64,000 nucleotides of DNA from Streptomyces monomycini (GTDB lineage Bacteria; Actinomycetota; Actinomycetes; Streptomycetales; Streptomycetaceae). Under the pieces are notes generated by a model, which was not told the DNA's origin, ran no database searches, and worked only from the letters and a program-made list of their open reading frames with translations. Made by a program: the position numbers and the translations under genes. Location: the NCBI RefSeq assembly GCF_022271435.1, contig NZ_JAFIQY010000006.1:186001-250000 (forward strand). Direction: 5' to 3'. Positions within the stretch are counted from its first letter, which is position 1; each line of letters starts with the position of its first letter. Positions 40,853-49,886 of the stretch are shown piece after piece.

Positions 40853-41884
40853 TCAGCGGTCCACGATGCGGTCGTACTGCGTCGTGGTGTGCCGCAGATG
40901 CGCCACCAGTTCCTCGCCGACGCGGGGCTCGGGGGCGTCGCCCGGCACGAAGAGGATGGAGACCTGCATGTGCGGGGGCTCCGCGAACCACCGCTGCTTG
41001 CCCGCCCACACGTACGGCGAGAGGTTGCGGTTGACGGTCGCCAGACCCGCGCGCGCCACGCCCTTGGCGCGGGGCATCACACCGTGCAGCGCCTTGGGCG
41101 ACTCCAGGCCCACGCCGTGCGACGTACCGCCGGCCACCACGACCAGGTAACCGTCCGAGGCGGCCTTCTGCTGGCGGTAACCGAAGCGGTCGCCCTTGCC
41201 GACCCGGGTGACGTCCAGGACCGAGCCGCGGTACTCGGTGGCCTCGTGGTCACCGAGCCACAGGCGCGTACCGATGCGGGCGCGGAAGCGCGTCTGCGGG
41301 AACTGCTGCTGGAGGCGGTGGAGCTCGTCGGACTTGAGGTGGCTGACGAACATCGTGTGCAGCGGCAGGTGGTTGGCCCGCAGCCGGTCCATCCAGCCGA
41401 TGACCTCCTCCACCGCGTCGGAACCGTCGGTACGGTCCAGCGGCAGGTGGATGGCGAAGCCCTCCAGCCGTACGTCCTCTATGGCCGCGGCCAGCTTCGG
41501 CAGGTCCTCGGGCAGCACACCGTGGCGCTTCATGCTGCTCATGACCTCGATGACCACCCGGGCGCCCACCAGGCCGCCCACGCCCTCGACCGAGGAGACC
41601 GAACGGATGGCGCGGTCCGGCAGCGGAACCGGTTCCTCACCGTGCCGGAAGGGAGTGAGCACGAGCAGGTCACCGCTGAAGTAGTCCTTCATGCGAGCCG
41701 CTTCGTACGTCGTCCCCACGGCGAGGAGGTCGGCACCGAACCGGGTCGTCTCCTCGGCAAGGCGTTCATGGCCGAAGCCGTAGCCGTTGCCTTTGCAGAC
41801 CGGGACGAGCCCCGGGAACTGCTGCAGAACGCTCTGCTGGTGTGCCCGCCAGCGCGCGGTGTCGACGTAGAGGGTGAGCGCCAT
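40853..41884 (-). CDS. Alanine racemase-like PLP protein
   Basis: 343 residues. The N-terminal barrel has the PLP-lysine motif VPVCKGNGYGFG with Lys31, and the barrel strands ADLLAVGTTYEAARM and VVIEVMSSMKRHGV. The C-terminal part is short and diverges from true alanine racemases: the position of the catalytic Tyr (GYxDG) reads GGTSHGVG, with no Tyr. It may therefore have another activity or bind PLP without racemising alanine. It is 57 bp after femX and probably cotranscribed, which points to a cell-wall role. Confidence 0.85.
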   Translation of the reverse strand: MALTLYVDTARWRAHQQSVLQQFPGLVPVCKGNGYGFGHERLAEETTRFGADLLAVGTTYEAARMKDYFSGDLLVLTPFRHGEEPVPLPDRAIRSVSSVEGVGGLVGARVVIEVMSSMKRHGVLPEDLPKLAAAIEDVRLEGFAIHLPLDRTDGSDAVEEVIGWMDRLRANHLPLHTMFVSHLKSDELHRLQQQFPQTRFRARIGTRLWLGDHEATEYRGSVLDVTRVGKGDRFGYRQQKAASDGYLVVVAGGTSHGVGLESPKALHGVMPRAKGVARAGLATVNRNLSPYVWAGKQRWFAEPPHMQVSILFVPGDAPEPRVGEELVAHLRHTTTQYDRIVDR

Positions 41885-41941
41885 GGCCGGGCCCGGAACC
41901 TTTCTCGTGGCTGCGATGCGGTCGAACAGGGGGTGTGACGG

Positions 41942-43060
41942 TCAGCGGCGCGACATGTAGATGTCGAGCGCCTTGTGCAGGAGCTTGTTGAGCGGGAAGT
42001 CCCACTCGCCCAGGTACTCGGCTGCCTGCCCGCCCGTGCCCACCTTGAACTGGATGAGGCCGAAGAGGTGGTCGTTCTCGTCGAGCGAGTCGCTGATGCC
42101 GCGCAGGTCGTAGACGGTGGCGCCCAGCGCGTAGGCGTCGCGCAGCATCCGCCACTGCATGGCGTTGGACGGCCGGAACTCCCGGCCGATGTTGTCCGAG
42201 GCGCCGTAGGAGTACCAGACGTGGCCGCCGACGACCAGCATCGTCGCGGCGGAGAGGTTCACGCCGTTGTGCCGGGCGAAGTACAGCCGCATGCGGTTGG
42301 GGTCCTCGGTGTTGAGGGCTGCCCACATCCGCTGGAAGTAGCTCAGCGGCCGCGGCCGGAACTTGTCGCGGATCGCGGTGATCTCGTACAGGCGCTGCCA
42401 CTCGGCGAGATCCTCGTAGCGGCCCTGGACGACCTCGACGCCGGCCTTCTCGGCCTTCTTGATGTTGCGGCGCCACAGCTGGTTGAAGCCCTTGTGGACA
42501 TCCTCCAGCGAACGGTTCTCCAGCGGCACCTGGAAGACGTACCGGGGCTGGACGTCACCGAAGCCGGCCCCGCCGTCCTCGCCCTGCTGCCAGCCCATCC
42601 GGCGCAGCTTGTCGGACACCTCGAAGGCGCGCGGTTCGATGTGGGTGGGCTCGACGTCCCGCAGGCGCTTGACGTCCGGGTCCTGGATCCCGGACTTGAT
42701 CGCGGCGGAGTCCCAGCGCCGGATGATCACCGGCGGGCCCATCTTCACCGAGAAGGCGCCCTGCTGCTTCAGGTGCGCCAGCATCGGCTTGAGCCAGTCC
42801 TCCAGGTTCGGCGCGTACCAGTTGATGACCGGCCCCTCGGGCAGGTACGCGAGGTAGCGCTTGATCTTGGGCAGCTGGCGGTAGAGGACCAGGCCCGCGC
42901 CGACCAGCTGACCGGTCTTGTCGAACCAGCCCAGGTTCTCCGAGCGCCATTCGGACTTCACATCGGCCCAGGCCGGCACCTGCATGTGGCTGGCCGAAGG
43001 CAGGCTCTGGATGTACGCCAGATGCTGCTCTCGGCTGATGGTCCTCAGGGTCAGGCTCAT
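41942..43060 (-). CDS. femX: FemX-type peptidyltransferase (FemAB family)
   Basis: The enzyme adds the first glycine to the lipid II stem peptide from glycyl-tRNA; in S. coelicolor the femX gene occupies this location. 372 residues with the FemAB signatures MQVPAWADVKSEWRSENLGW, FNQLWRRNIKKAEKAGVEVVQG and ATVYDLRGISDSLDENDHLFGLIQFKVGTGG. The GNAT-like domains and the short coiled coil appear complete. It is the first gene of a small leftward operon with the racemase-like gene. Confidence 0.92.
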   Translation of the reverse strand: MSLTLRTISREQHLAYIQSLPSASHMQVPAWADVKSEWRSENLGWFDKTGQLVGAGLVLYRQLPKIKRYLAYLPEGPVINWYAPNLEDWLKPMLAHLKQQGAFSVKMGPPVIIRRWDSAAIKSGIQDPDVKRLRDVEPTHIEPRAFEVSDKLRRMGWQQGEDGGAGFGDVQPRYVFQVPLENRSLEDVHKGFNQLWRRNIKKAEKAGVEVVQGRYEDLAEWQRLYEITAIRDKFRPRPLSYFQRMWAALNTEDPNRMRLYFARHNGVNLSAATMLVVGGHVWYSYGASDNIGREFRPSNAMQWRMLRDAYALGATVYDLRGISDSLDENDHLFGLIQFKVGTGGQAAEYLGEWDFPLNKLLHKALDIYMSRR

Positions 43061-43178
43061 GCGGGGCGCTCCTCGGCAGGTTTGTCCCCAGGGTCGGGGC
43101 TCCGGCTCTCGCGCCGAAGCCTACTGTGACCAGAGAGCGCCCCGTCTGGGCGTAGGGGGGTGGAGCCCCGCCGCCCGG

Positions 43179-43496
43179 CTAGCCGAGCAGCCCGCCGAAG
43201 AGACCGCCGTGGGCCATGCCGAGGAAGAAGCCGACCGCCGCTGCGCCGAGGCCGATGATCAGCAGGAAGCGTTCGCCGGTGGTGGCGGAGATGAACTGTC
43301 CCCACGCGCCGGTGCCGATGCCGATCAGTCCCGTCCAGGAACTCAGCAGGTGAAGGTGGTGGAAGTGGGCGGTGGCGAAGGCGATCACGCCGAACACCAG
43401 CGTCACGGCGACGAGGGTGTTCTCGACGGGATGGGCCTTGCCGTCGCTGTTCAGAAGAGAGAGAAGGCCGTGCTGCGGCCGGACTGCCTGTGCCAT
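43179..43496 (-). CDS. Small membrane protein, hypothetical
   Basis: 105 residues with three likely membrane segments: NTLVAVTLVFGVIAFATAHF, LLSSWTGLIGIGTGAWGQF and FLLIIGLGAAAVGFFLGMAHGGLF. The start is the ATG at 43494-43496. It has no recognised domain. A protein of this type precedes rpsF in Streptomyces genomes. Confidence 0.82.
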   Translation of the reverse strand: MAQAVRPQHGLLSLLNSDGKAHPVENTLVAVTLVFGVIAFATAHFHHLHLLSSWTGLIGIGTGAWGQFISATTGERFLLIIGLGAAAVGFFLGMAHGGLFGGLLG

Positions 43497-43579
43497 GCGG
43501 CACCTCCGAAGACAGGGCGGCGAACTGTAACGCCGCTCACACCCGTTGTGTTCCAGATTGGGGGGATCAGCGGCCGGAT

Positions 43580-43609
43580 TTCAACCGGAAGCCCGCGGGC
43601 GGGTACTCT
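43580..43609 (+). promoter_or_regulatory. Candidate rpsF promoter
   Basis: TTCAAC (43580-43585), an 18-bp spacer and TACTCT (43604-43609), followed at 43611 by a second TACAGT. The leader of about 110 bases contains a hairpin GCCACGG/CCGTGGC (43680-43698), a place where S6:S18 feedback binding would be expected in some bacteria. Confidence 0.55.
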
Positions 43610-43726
43610 GTACAGTCTGCGCCCACGTCTGCCCAGGTCTCCTGGCCGGGCCGGGTGCGGAACGCATCATGACCCTCCTGCCACGGAACGACCGTGGCCG
43701 CTGAGTCCAAAGGAGGTGGGTTCTAC

Positions 43727-44017
43727 ATGCGTCACTACGAGGTGATGGTCATCCTCGACCCCGATCTCGAGGAGCGCGCTGTCTCCCCGCTGATCGAGAA
43801 CTTCCTCTCCGTCGTCCGTGAGGGCAACGGAAAGGTCGAGAAGGTCGACACCTGGGGCCGTCGTCGTCTCTCGTACGAGATCAAGAAGAAGCCCGAGGGC
43901 ATCTACTCGGTCATCGACCTGCAGGCCGAGCCTGCGGTCGTCAAGGAACTCGACCGTCAGATGAACCTGAACGAGTCGGTCCTCCGGACCAAGGTCCTCC
44001 GTCCCGAGACCCACTGA
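43727..44017 (+). CDS. rpsF: 30S ribosomal protein S6
   Basis: 96 residues from the ATG at 43727 ([19 protein letters not shown]), with AAAGGAGG upstream. Conserved segments are [23 protein letters not shown] and [10 protein letters not shown]6 binds S18 in the platform of the small subunit. It is the first gene of rpsF-ssb-rpsR-rplI. Confidence 0.97.
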
Positions 44018-44093
44018 CGCTCAGCGTCAGCGGTAACCGGGTTCGAGTAGCAACACCAGCAGCCAGCAGCACACCCGCCGAGAGGTTCCCCTA

Positions 44094-44684
44094 ATGGCAG
44101 GCGAGACCGTCATCACGGTCGTCGGCAATCTTGTCGACGACCCCGAGCTGCGCTTCACCCCGTCCGGTGCGGCGGTCGCGAAGTTCCGCGTCGCGTCCAC
44201 CCCCCGCACCTTCGACCGCCAGACCAATGAGTGGAAGGACGGCGAGAGCCTGTTCCTGACCTGCTCGGTGTGGCGTCAGGCGGCGGAGAACGTCGCCGAG
44301 TCCCTCACGCGGGGCACTCGCGTGATCGTGCAGGGCCGCCTGAAGCAGCGGTCGTACGAGGACCGCGAGGGCGTCAAGCGCACGGTCTACGAGCTCGACG
44401 TCGACGAGGTCGGCGCCAGCTTGCGCAATGCCACGGCCAAGGTCACCAAGACCTCGGGCCGCGGCGGCCAGGGCGGCGGCTTCGGCGGCGGCCCGCAGGG
44501 CGGTGGCCAGGGTGGCGGCGGCTGGGGCGGCGGCCCCGGCGGCGGCCAGCAGGGCGGCGGCGGTGCTCCCGCCGACGACCCGTGGGCGACCGGTGCCCCT
44601 GCCGGCGGCGGCCAGCAGGGTGGCGGCGGTGGTGGCTGGGGCGGCGGCTCCGGCGGCGGCTACTCGGACGAGCCGCCCTTCTAG
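44094..44684 (+). CDS. ssb: Single-stranded DNA-binding protein
   Basis: 196 residues. The OB fold spans 1-110 ([54 protein letters not shown]). A long Gly/Gln-rich linker follows, and the tail ends in DEPPF, the acidic tip that recruits partner proteins. It protects single-stranded DNA at the fork. Confidence 0.97.
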   Translation: MAGETVITVVGNLVDDPELRFTPSGAAVAKFRVASTPRTFDRQTNEWKDGESLFLTCSVWRQAAENVAESLTRGTRVIVQGRLKQRSYEDREGVKRTVYELDVDEVGASLRNATAKVTKTSGRGGQGGGFGGGPQGGGQGGGGWGGGPGGGQQGGGGAPADDPWATGAPAGGGQQGGGGGGWGGGSGGGYSDEPPF

Positions 44685-44711
44685 GTCCGACTTCCGGCAC
44701 GTACGCGCGTT

Positions 44712-44725
44712 GTTTCACGTGAAAC
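44712..44725. other. parS: parS site between ssb and rpsR
   Basis: Exact GTTTCACGTGAAAC at the centre of a 26-bp perfect palindrome (44706-44731), 27 bp past the ssb stop inside the operon. Confidence 0.95.
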
Positions 44726-44790
44726 AACGCGGGGCGGCCGCGGGCCTGAGGGCGTCAGCACAAACTTCTTGAACTCACTGGAGAGAGACA

Positions 44791-45027
44791 ATGGCGAAGC
44801 CGCCTGCTCGCAAGCCTAAGAAGAAGGTTTGCGTGTTCTGCAAGGAGAAGATCTCCTACGTCGACTACAAGGACACGAACCTGCTGCGGAAGTTCATTTC
44901 CGACCGCGGCAAGATCCGTGCCCGCCGGGTGACCGGCAACTGCACCCAGCACCAGCGTGACGTCGCCACGGCCGTGAAGAACAGCCGTGAGATGGCGCTG
45001 CTGCCCTACACCTCCACTGCGCGATAA
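44791..45027 (+). CDS. rpsR: 30S ribosomal protein S18
   Basis: 78 residues, basic, with VCVFCKEK near residue 14 and a further Cys in [11 protein letters not shown]; this Cys-containing form could bind zinc. The S18 core [21 protein letters not shown] is intact. Streptomyces often also carries a Cys-lacking copy induced under zinc shortage; that copy is not in this window. Confidence 0.97.
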   Translation: MAKPPARKPKKKVCVFCKEKISYVDYKDTNLLRKFISDRGKIRARRVTGNCTQHQRDVATAVKNSREMALLPYTSTAR

Positions 45028-45045
45028 GGGAAGGGTGACCGACAC

Positions 45046-45492
45046 ATGAAGATCATCCTCACCCACGAGGTCTCCGGCCTCGGCACCGCCGGCGACGTCG
45101 TCGACGTCCGCGACGGTTACGCCCGTAACTACCTGGTCCCGCGCGGTTTCGCGATCCGCTGGACCAAGGGCGGCGAGAAGGACGTCGAGCAGATCCGCCG
45201 CGGTCGCAAGATCCGCGAGATCGCCTCGGTCGAGCAGGCCAACGAGATCAAGGGCCAGCTCGAGGGCGTCAAGGTGAAGCTGGCCGTGCGTGCCGGCGAC
45301 GCCGGCCGCCTGTTCGGCTCCGTCACGCCGGCCGACGTCGCCTCGGCGATCAAGGCCGCGGGCGGCCCCGACGTGGACAAGCGCCGCGTCGAGCTCGGCT
45401 CGCCGATCAAGACCCTGGGCGCGCACCAGGTGTCCGTACGCCTGCACAGCGACGTCGTCGCGAAGCTGGGCGTCGAGGTCGTCGCCGCCTGA
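45046..45492 (+). CDS. rplI: 50S ribosomal protein L9
   Basis: 148 residues, [34 protein letters not shown] at the start (the L9 signature), a central helix and the C-terminal domain [19 protein letters not shown]. It is the last gene of the operon, followed by a terminator. Confidence 0.97.
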   Translation: MKIILTHEVSGLGTAGDVVDVRDGYARNYLVPRGFAIRWTKGGEKDVEQIRRGRKIREIASVEQANEIKGQLEGVKVKLAVRAGDAGRLFGSVTPADVASAIKAAGGPDVDKRRVELGSPIKTLGAHQVSVRLHSDVVAKLGVEVVAA

Positions 45493-45517
45493 TAGCAGCG
45501 ACACCGCAGCACGCGTG

Positions 45518-45549
45518 AGGGCCGCACTCCGGAAACGGGGTGCGGCCCT
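45518..45549 (+). terminator. Terminator after rplI
   Basis: A stem of about 13 bp with one G-U pair (AGGGCCGCACTCC at 45518-45530 with its partner to 45549), a GAAA-type loop and TTTCGT after it. Confidence 0.85.
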
Positions 45550-45582
45550 TTCGTCTGGGCGTGGGCTGCTGCGAGCAGCGGG

Positions 45583-46461
45583 TCAGCCCTCGTCCTCTTT
45601 CTGGGCCCGCTCGTAGAGATCGGCGACAGCGTCACCGAAGTACGCGGCGTAGGAGACGTCGTCCTCGTCGCCGCCGCCCTGGTGTCCGCCCAGAACGCCG
45701 ATCACCGTGCCGGTGTGGCTCTTGGGGTCGTAGTCGGCGAGCCAGGGGCTGCCGCTCGTGCCGCCGGCGAAATCGGTGCACCGGACGCGCATCTGGGTGT
45801 CGCTGAACTTCGTGGCGCGGTTGTGGCAGGAGATCGGCGTCTCGCTGCTGGTGGGGTAGCCGGTGATCTTGACGTCATTGTCGAAGCCCGGATCGATGCC
45901 GAGGGTGTTGCCGCCCAGCACGTCCTGGATCTGCTTGCCGTCCTTGCTGCCTAGGACGAGGAAGGCGACGTCCATGTCCTCGTCCTGGGATTTGGCCCAG
46001 CGGTCGTCGACGACGACCTTCTCGACCTTCCACAGGCCGGTCGGCTCCTTGCCGTCGCGGTAGTCGGGTGCGAAGACGAGGTCGTTGACGGGTTCGCCGG
46101 TTTCGGCGTCGAAAGCACAGTGCGCCGCGGTGATCAGCATGTTCCGGCCGGGGCTCTGCACGACGCTGGCGGTGCAGAAGTGGTCGCCGGAGTCGTCCTT
46201 CTCGAAGACCGCCCCGACGCGGGCGTTCTGCTCGGTACTGCGCGGTGTGTACGCGCTGCCGTCGTCGGCGGGCGCCGTGGCGGACGGGTCCTGGTCCTGG
46301 GGGTCCTGGCGGGACTGTCCCGACTTGCCGTGACCGCTTCTGAGTGTGCCGTTGTCGCGGCTGCTGGTGTCGGCTTCCTGGGAGGCGTAACCCACTATGG
46401 CGCCTGCCCCGACGACGATCAGCGTCAGGGGCAGGACGATCTTCCTGGCAAGCGGGCGCAC
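45583..46461 (-). CDS. Secreted or membrane-anchored trypsin-like serine protease
   Basis: 292 residues from GTG 46459-46461. An N-terminal signal or anchor helix (KIVLPLTLIVVGAGAIVGYA) and a disordered linker precede a chymotrypsin/V8-type fold. The triad is His114 in LITAAHC, Asp about 164 in DMDVAFLVL and Ser about 240 in GGTSGSPW. Cys pairs (FCTASVV/AAHC; SCHN/VRC) could form disulfides. The substrate is unknown. Confidence 0.9.
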   Translation of the reverse strand: MRPLARKIVLPLTLIVVGAGAIVGYASQEADTSSRDNGTLRSGHGKSGQSRQDPQDQDPSATAPADDGSAYTPRSTEQNARVGAVFEKDDSGDHFCTASVVQSPGRNMLITAAHCAFDAETGEPVNDLVFAPDYRDGKEPTGLWKVEKVVVDDRWAKSQDEDMDVAFLVLGSKDGKQIQDVLGGNTLGIDPGFDNDVKITGYPTSSETPISCHNRATKFSDTQMRVRCTDFAGGTSGSPWLADYDPKSHTGTVIGVLGGHQGGGDEDDVSYAAYFGDAVADLYERAQKEDEG

Positions 46462-46500
46462 ACGGTCATTATCAGCACGGTGCCGTTGTTTCGGGTGGCT

Positions 46501-47838
46501 TCAACGCGAGGCTCCGGTCACAATCCAGCGGCCCGACCGGGTGCGTGCCCACAATGTCAGCATCCGCACGGTCATCATCAGGGTCATGGCCCACCACAGC
46601 GCGGTCAGGCCGCCGCCGACGACCGGCACCAGCAGCGCCGCGGGCGCGAAGAGGGCCAGCGTCACCAGCATCGCCCAGGCCAGGTAGCGGCCGTCGCCGG
46701 CGCCCATCAGCACGCCGTCGAGGACGAAGACGATCCCGGCGACCGGTTGGGTGACGGCGACGACCAGGAGCGCGGGCAGCAGCGCGTCCTTCACGGTCGG
46801 ATCGTCGGTGAACAGCGGCATGAACAGCGGCCGTGTGAGGACGACGAGCAGCCCGAGCACCACACCGGAGGCGATGCCCCACTGCACCATGCGGCGGCAG
46901 GCCGCCTTGGCGCCCGCCACGTCGTCGGCGCCCAGATACCGGCCGATGATCGCCTGGCCGGCGATGGCGATGGCGTCCAGGGCGAAGGCCAGCAGGGACC
47001 ACAGGGTGATGACGATCTGGTGGGCGGCCACCTCGGCGTCCCCGAGGCGGGCGGCCACGGCCGTCGCGATCATGAGGACGGCGCGCAGCGAGAGCGTACG
47101 GACCAGCAGCGGCACCCCGGCCTGGGCGCAGGCGCGGATTCCGGCCGCGTCCGGCCGGAGGGAGGCGTGGTGCCGGCGGGCGCCCCGCACCACGACGACC
47201 AGGTAGACGGCGGCCATACCGCACTGGGCGACGACCGTTCCCCAGGCGGATCCGGCGATGCCGAGGCCGGCGCCGTAGACCAGCCCGATGTTCAGGGCGG
47301 CGTTGACGGAGAAGCCGCCGATGGCGACGTACAGCGGAGTCCGGGTGTCCTGGAGGCCGCGCAGTACGCCGGTGGCGGCCAGCACCACGAGCATCGCCGG
47401 GATGCCGAGGGCGCTGATGCGCAGGTAGGTGACGGCGTACGGGGCGGCGGTGGGCGAGGCGCCGAAGACGTCGACGAGCCAGGGCGCGGCGGGCAGGACG
47501 GTGGCCAGTACGGCGGCGCCCAGCAGAAGGGCGAGCCAGATGCCGTCCATGCCCTGCCGGATGGCGGCCGAGCGGTCACCGGCGCCGACCCGCCGGGCGA
47601 CGGCGGCGGTGGTGGCGTACGCGAGGAAGACGAAGACCGAGACCGCGGTCGTCAGCAGCGGGGCGGCGACGCCGAGACCGGCGAGCTGCCGGGTGCCGAG
47701 GTGACCGATGACGGCGCTGTCGACCATGACGAAGAGCGGTTCCGCGACGAGCGCGCCGAAGGCGGGCAGAGCGAGCGAGATGATCTCGCGGTCGTGGCGG
47801 CGGTCGGTGCGCCGCGGCGTCGCGGGGGCCTGTGTCAT
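46501..47838 (-). CDS. MATE family efflux transporter (DinF-like)
   Basis: 445 residues, twelve membrane segments, with the MATE patterns EIISLALPAFGALVAEPLFVMVDSAVIGHLG, YATTAAVARRVGAGD and AIAIAGQAIIGRYLGADD. It exports organic cations in exchange for H+ or Na+. The start is ATG 47836-47838, 47 bp after the end of the promoter -35 described next. It is usually found next to dnaB in Streptomyces. Confidence 0.93.
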   Translation of the reverse strand: MTQAPATPRRTDRRHDREIISLALPAFGALVAEPLFVMVDSAVIGHLGTRQLAGLGVAAPLLTTAVSVFVFLAYATTAAVARRVGAGDRSAAIRQGMDGIWLALLLGAAVLATVLPAAPWLVDVFGASPTAAPYAVTYLRISALGIPAMLVVLAATGVLRGLQDTRTPLYVAIGGFSVNAALNIGLVYGAGLGIAGSAWGTVVAQCGMAAVYLVVVVRGARRHHASLRPDAAGIRACAQAGVPLLVRTLSLRAVLMIATAVAARLGDAEVAAHQIVITLWSLLAFALDAIAIAGQAIIGRYLGADDVAGAKAACRRMVQWGIASGVVLGLLVVLTRPLFMPLFTDDPTVKDALLPALLVVAVTQPVAGIVFVLDGVLMGAGDGRYLAWAMLVTLALFAPAALLVPVVGGGLTALWWAMTLMMTVRMLTLWARTRSGRWIVTGASR

Positions 47839-47844
47839 GCCGTC

Positions 47845-47874
47845 AATCTAATCTTCCACAGGTAAGTGGCACAA
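47845..47874 (-). promoter_or_regulatory. Candidate promoter of the MATE gene
   Basis: On the minus strand TTGTGC (47869-47874), an 18-bp spacer and TAGATT (47845-47850), six bases before the ATG; the transcript would be leaderless or nearly so. Confidence 0.55.
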
Positions 47875-48296
47875 TTGCTCTGCAATCATTACTTCGCGGC
47901 GGGCGGAGCGTTCTCCTCCACGCCGTTCGGCCCGATCATGAACAGGTTGCCGAAGTTTTTCTCCCCCACAGCCTATGGACGACAAAAGCGCAGGTCAGAT
48001 GGGTAGGGGTCGGCTGATTGTGTGTTTGTCCACAGCGGTGTCCCCCGTGCCGTGCACAGGATCGGCGCACTTCTCCACAGGAACGGGTCCTTCGTCCACA
48101 TGGCCTGTGGATAACCAGATTGGCGGACGGTGCCGACGGGCCTACCGTAGTCCGGCGCCTGGCCCCTGTTCCGGTCTGAGAACCCATCCGAACTCGACGC
48201 GCCGTAACCGGAGTCGGGCGTCTCGTTTGTCAGAGCCGTGCCGTAAGAAAGAAGGGCACAGCAAGGTCCGCGCCGCGGACGGGAGGAGGTGCCGGG
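47875..48296. other. MATE-dnaB gap with DnaA-box cluster
   Basis: DnaA-type 9-mers within 89 bp: a perfect TTGTCCACA (48026-48034), TTCTCCACA (48071-48079), TCGTCCACA (48092-48100) and TGTGGATAA (48106-48114, minus orientation, the classic TTATCCACA). They lie about 180-270 bp before dnaB. The stretch 47889-47969 on the minus strand is a 26-codon frame (GTG to TAA) with 24 of 26 codons ending in G or C, but no ribosome site. Confidence 0.65.
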
Positions 48297-49778
48297 GTGA
48301 GTATGCCCGAGCCCGTGGAAGACCCTTGGGCGGACGCCGGCCCCAGTGACCGGCTGCCTGCCGCGCGCTCCCGTCGGGGCGAGGGCAAGGGGCGTGGCCG
48401 CGACGACCGCCGCGACCGTGGCGGTGACGAGGAGGGTGGCTGGCCCTCCGGCGGTTTCGAGCGCGTGCCGCCCCAGGACCTGGACGCCGAGCAGTCCGTG
48501 CTCGGCGGCATGCTGCTGTCCAAGGACGCCATCGCGGACGTCGTCGAGGTGCTCAAGGGCCACGACTTCTACCGGCCGGCTCATGAGCTGATCTACCAGG
48601 CGATCCTCGACCTGTACGCGAAGGGCGAGCCGGCCGACCCGATCACCATCGCGGCCGAGCTGACCAAGCGCGGCGAGATCGCCCGGGTGGGCGGCGCGTC
48701 GTATCTGCACACCCTCGTCCAGTCCGTACCGACGGCAGCCAACGCGGAGTACTACGCCGAGATCGTCCATGAACGGGCGGTCCTGCGCCGGCTCGTCGAG
48801 GCCGGCACCCGCATCACCCAGATGGGATACGCGGCCGACGGCGACGTCGACGAGATCGTCAACAGCGCCCAGGCGGAGATCTACGCCGTCACCGAGCAGC
48901 GCACCAGCGAGGACTACCTGCCGCTCGGCGACATCATGGAGGGCGCCCTCGACGAGATCGAGGCGATCGGCTCCCGCCAGGGGCAGATGACCGGCGTCCC
49001 CACCGGCTTCACCGACCTGGACTCCCTCACCAACGGCCTGCACCCCGGCCAGATGATCGTCATCGCGGCCCGTCCCGCGATGGGTAAGTCCACCCTCGCG
49101 CTGGACTTCGCCCGGGCGTGCTCGATCAAGAGCAACCTGCCGAGCGTGATCTTCTCGCTCGAAATGGGCCGCAACGAGATCGCGATGCGTCTGCTGTCCG
49201 CCGAGGCGCGGGTGGCGCTGCACCACATGCGGTCCGGCTCGATGACGGACGAGGACTGGACCCGCCTGGCCCGGCGGATGCCGGACGTGTCGGCCGCGCC
49301 GCTCTACATCGACGACTCGCCGAACCTGTCGATGATGGAGATCCGCGCGAAGTGCCGTCGCCTCAAGCAGCGCAACGAGCTGAAGCTGGTGGTCATCGAC
49401 TACCTCCAGCTGATGCAGTCCGGCGGATCCAAGCGCGCCGAGAGCCGCCAGCAGGAGGTGTCGGACATGTCCCGTAACCTCAAGCTGCTGGCCAAGGAAC
49501 TGGAACTGCCGGTCATCGCGCTCTCGCAGCTCAACCGTGGCCCCGAACAGCGCACGGACAAGAAGCCGATGGTCTCCGACCTGCGTGAATCCGGCTCCAT
49601 CGAGCAGGACGCGGACATGGTCATCCTGCTGCACCGCGAGGACGCCTACGAGAAGGAGTCCCCCCGCGCCGGCGAGGCCGACCTGATCGTGGCCAAGCAC
49701 CGTAACGGTCCGACGGCGACCATCACCGTCGCCTTCCAGGGGCATTACTCGCGGTTTGTGGATATGGCGCAGACCTGA
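48297..49778 (+). CDS. dnaB: Replicative DNA helicase DnaB
   Basis: The hexameric helicase of the fork. 493 residues from GTG 48297, with GGAGGAGG seven bases upstream. The N-terminal domain (PPQDLDAEQSVLGGMLLS) is preceded by a charged 50-residue extension. The RecA-like domain has Walker A ARPAMGKSTLAL near 256-267, VIFSLEMGRNEIAMRLL, DYLQLM and QLNRGPEQRTDKKP. No intein is present. It is the right-hand end of the conserved replication block. Confidence 0.97.
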   Translation: MSMPEPVEDPWADAGPSDRLPAARSRRGEGKGRGRDDRRDRGGDEEGGWPSGGFERVPPQDLDAEQSVLGGMLLSKDAIADVVEVLKGHDFYRPAHELIYQAILDLYAKGEPADPITIAAELTKRGEIARVGGASYLHTLVQSVPTAANAEYYAEIVHERAVLRRLVEAGTRITQMGYAADGDVDEIVNSAQAEIYAVTEQRTSEDYLPLGDIMEGALDEIEAIGSRQGQMTGVPTGFTDLDSLTNGLHPGQMIVIAARPAMGKSTLALDFARACSIKSNLPSVIFSLEMGRNEIAMRLLSAEARVALHHMRSGSMTDEDWTRLARRMPDVSAAPLYIDDSPNLSMMEIRAKCRRLKQRNELKLVVIDYLQLMQSGGSKRAESRQQEVSDMSRNLKLLAKELELPVIALSQLNRGPEQRTDKKPMVSDLRESGSIEQDADMVILLHREDAYEKESPRAGEADLIVAKHRNGPTATITVAFQGHYSRFVDMAQT

Positions 49779-49855
49779 TGTGAAGGTGTGCGGGTTCTCA
49801 GATCCCGTAGCTACGGCCTGCTGCCGTTGCGGCCATGCCGACTGTTCACGATGGA

Positions 49856-49886
49856 CCCCCGAGGCGAGCCCGGCCGCCCTCGGGGG
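49856..49886 (+). terminator. Terminator after dnaB
   Basis: A perfect 9-bp stem CCCCCGAGG/CCTCGGGGG (49856-49864 with 49878-49886), a 13-nt loop and TTCACCTTTG after it, 78 bp past the dnaB stop. Confidence 0.75.
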
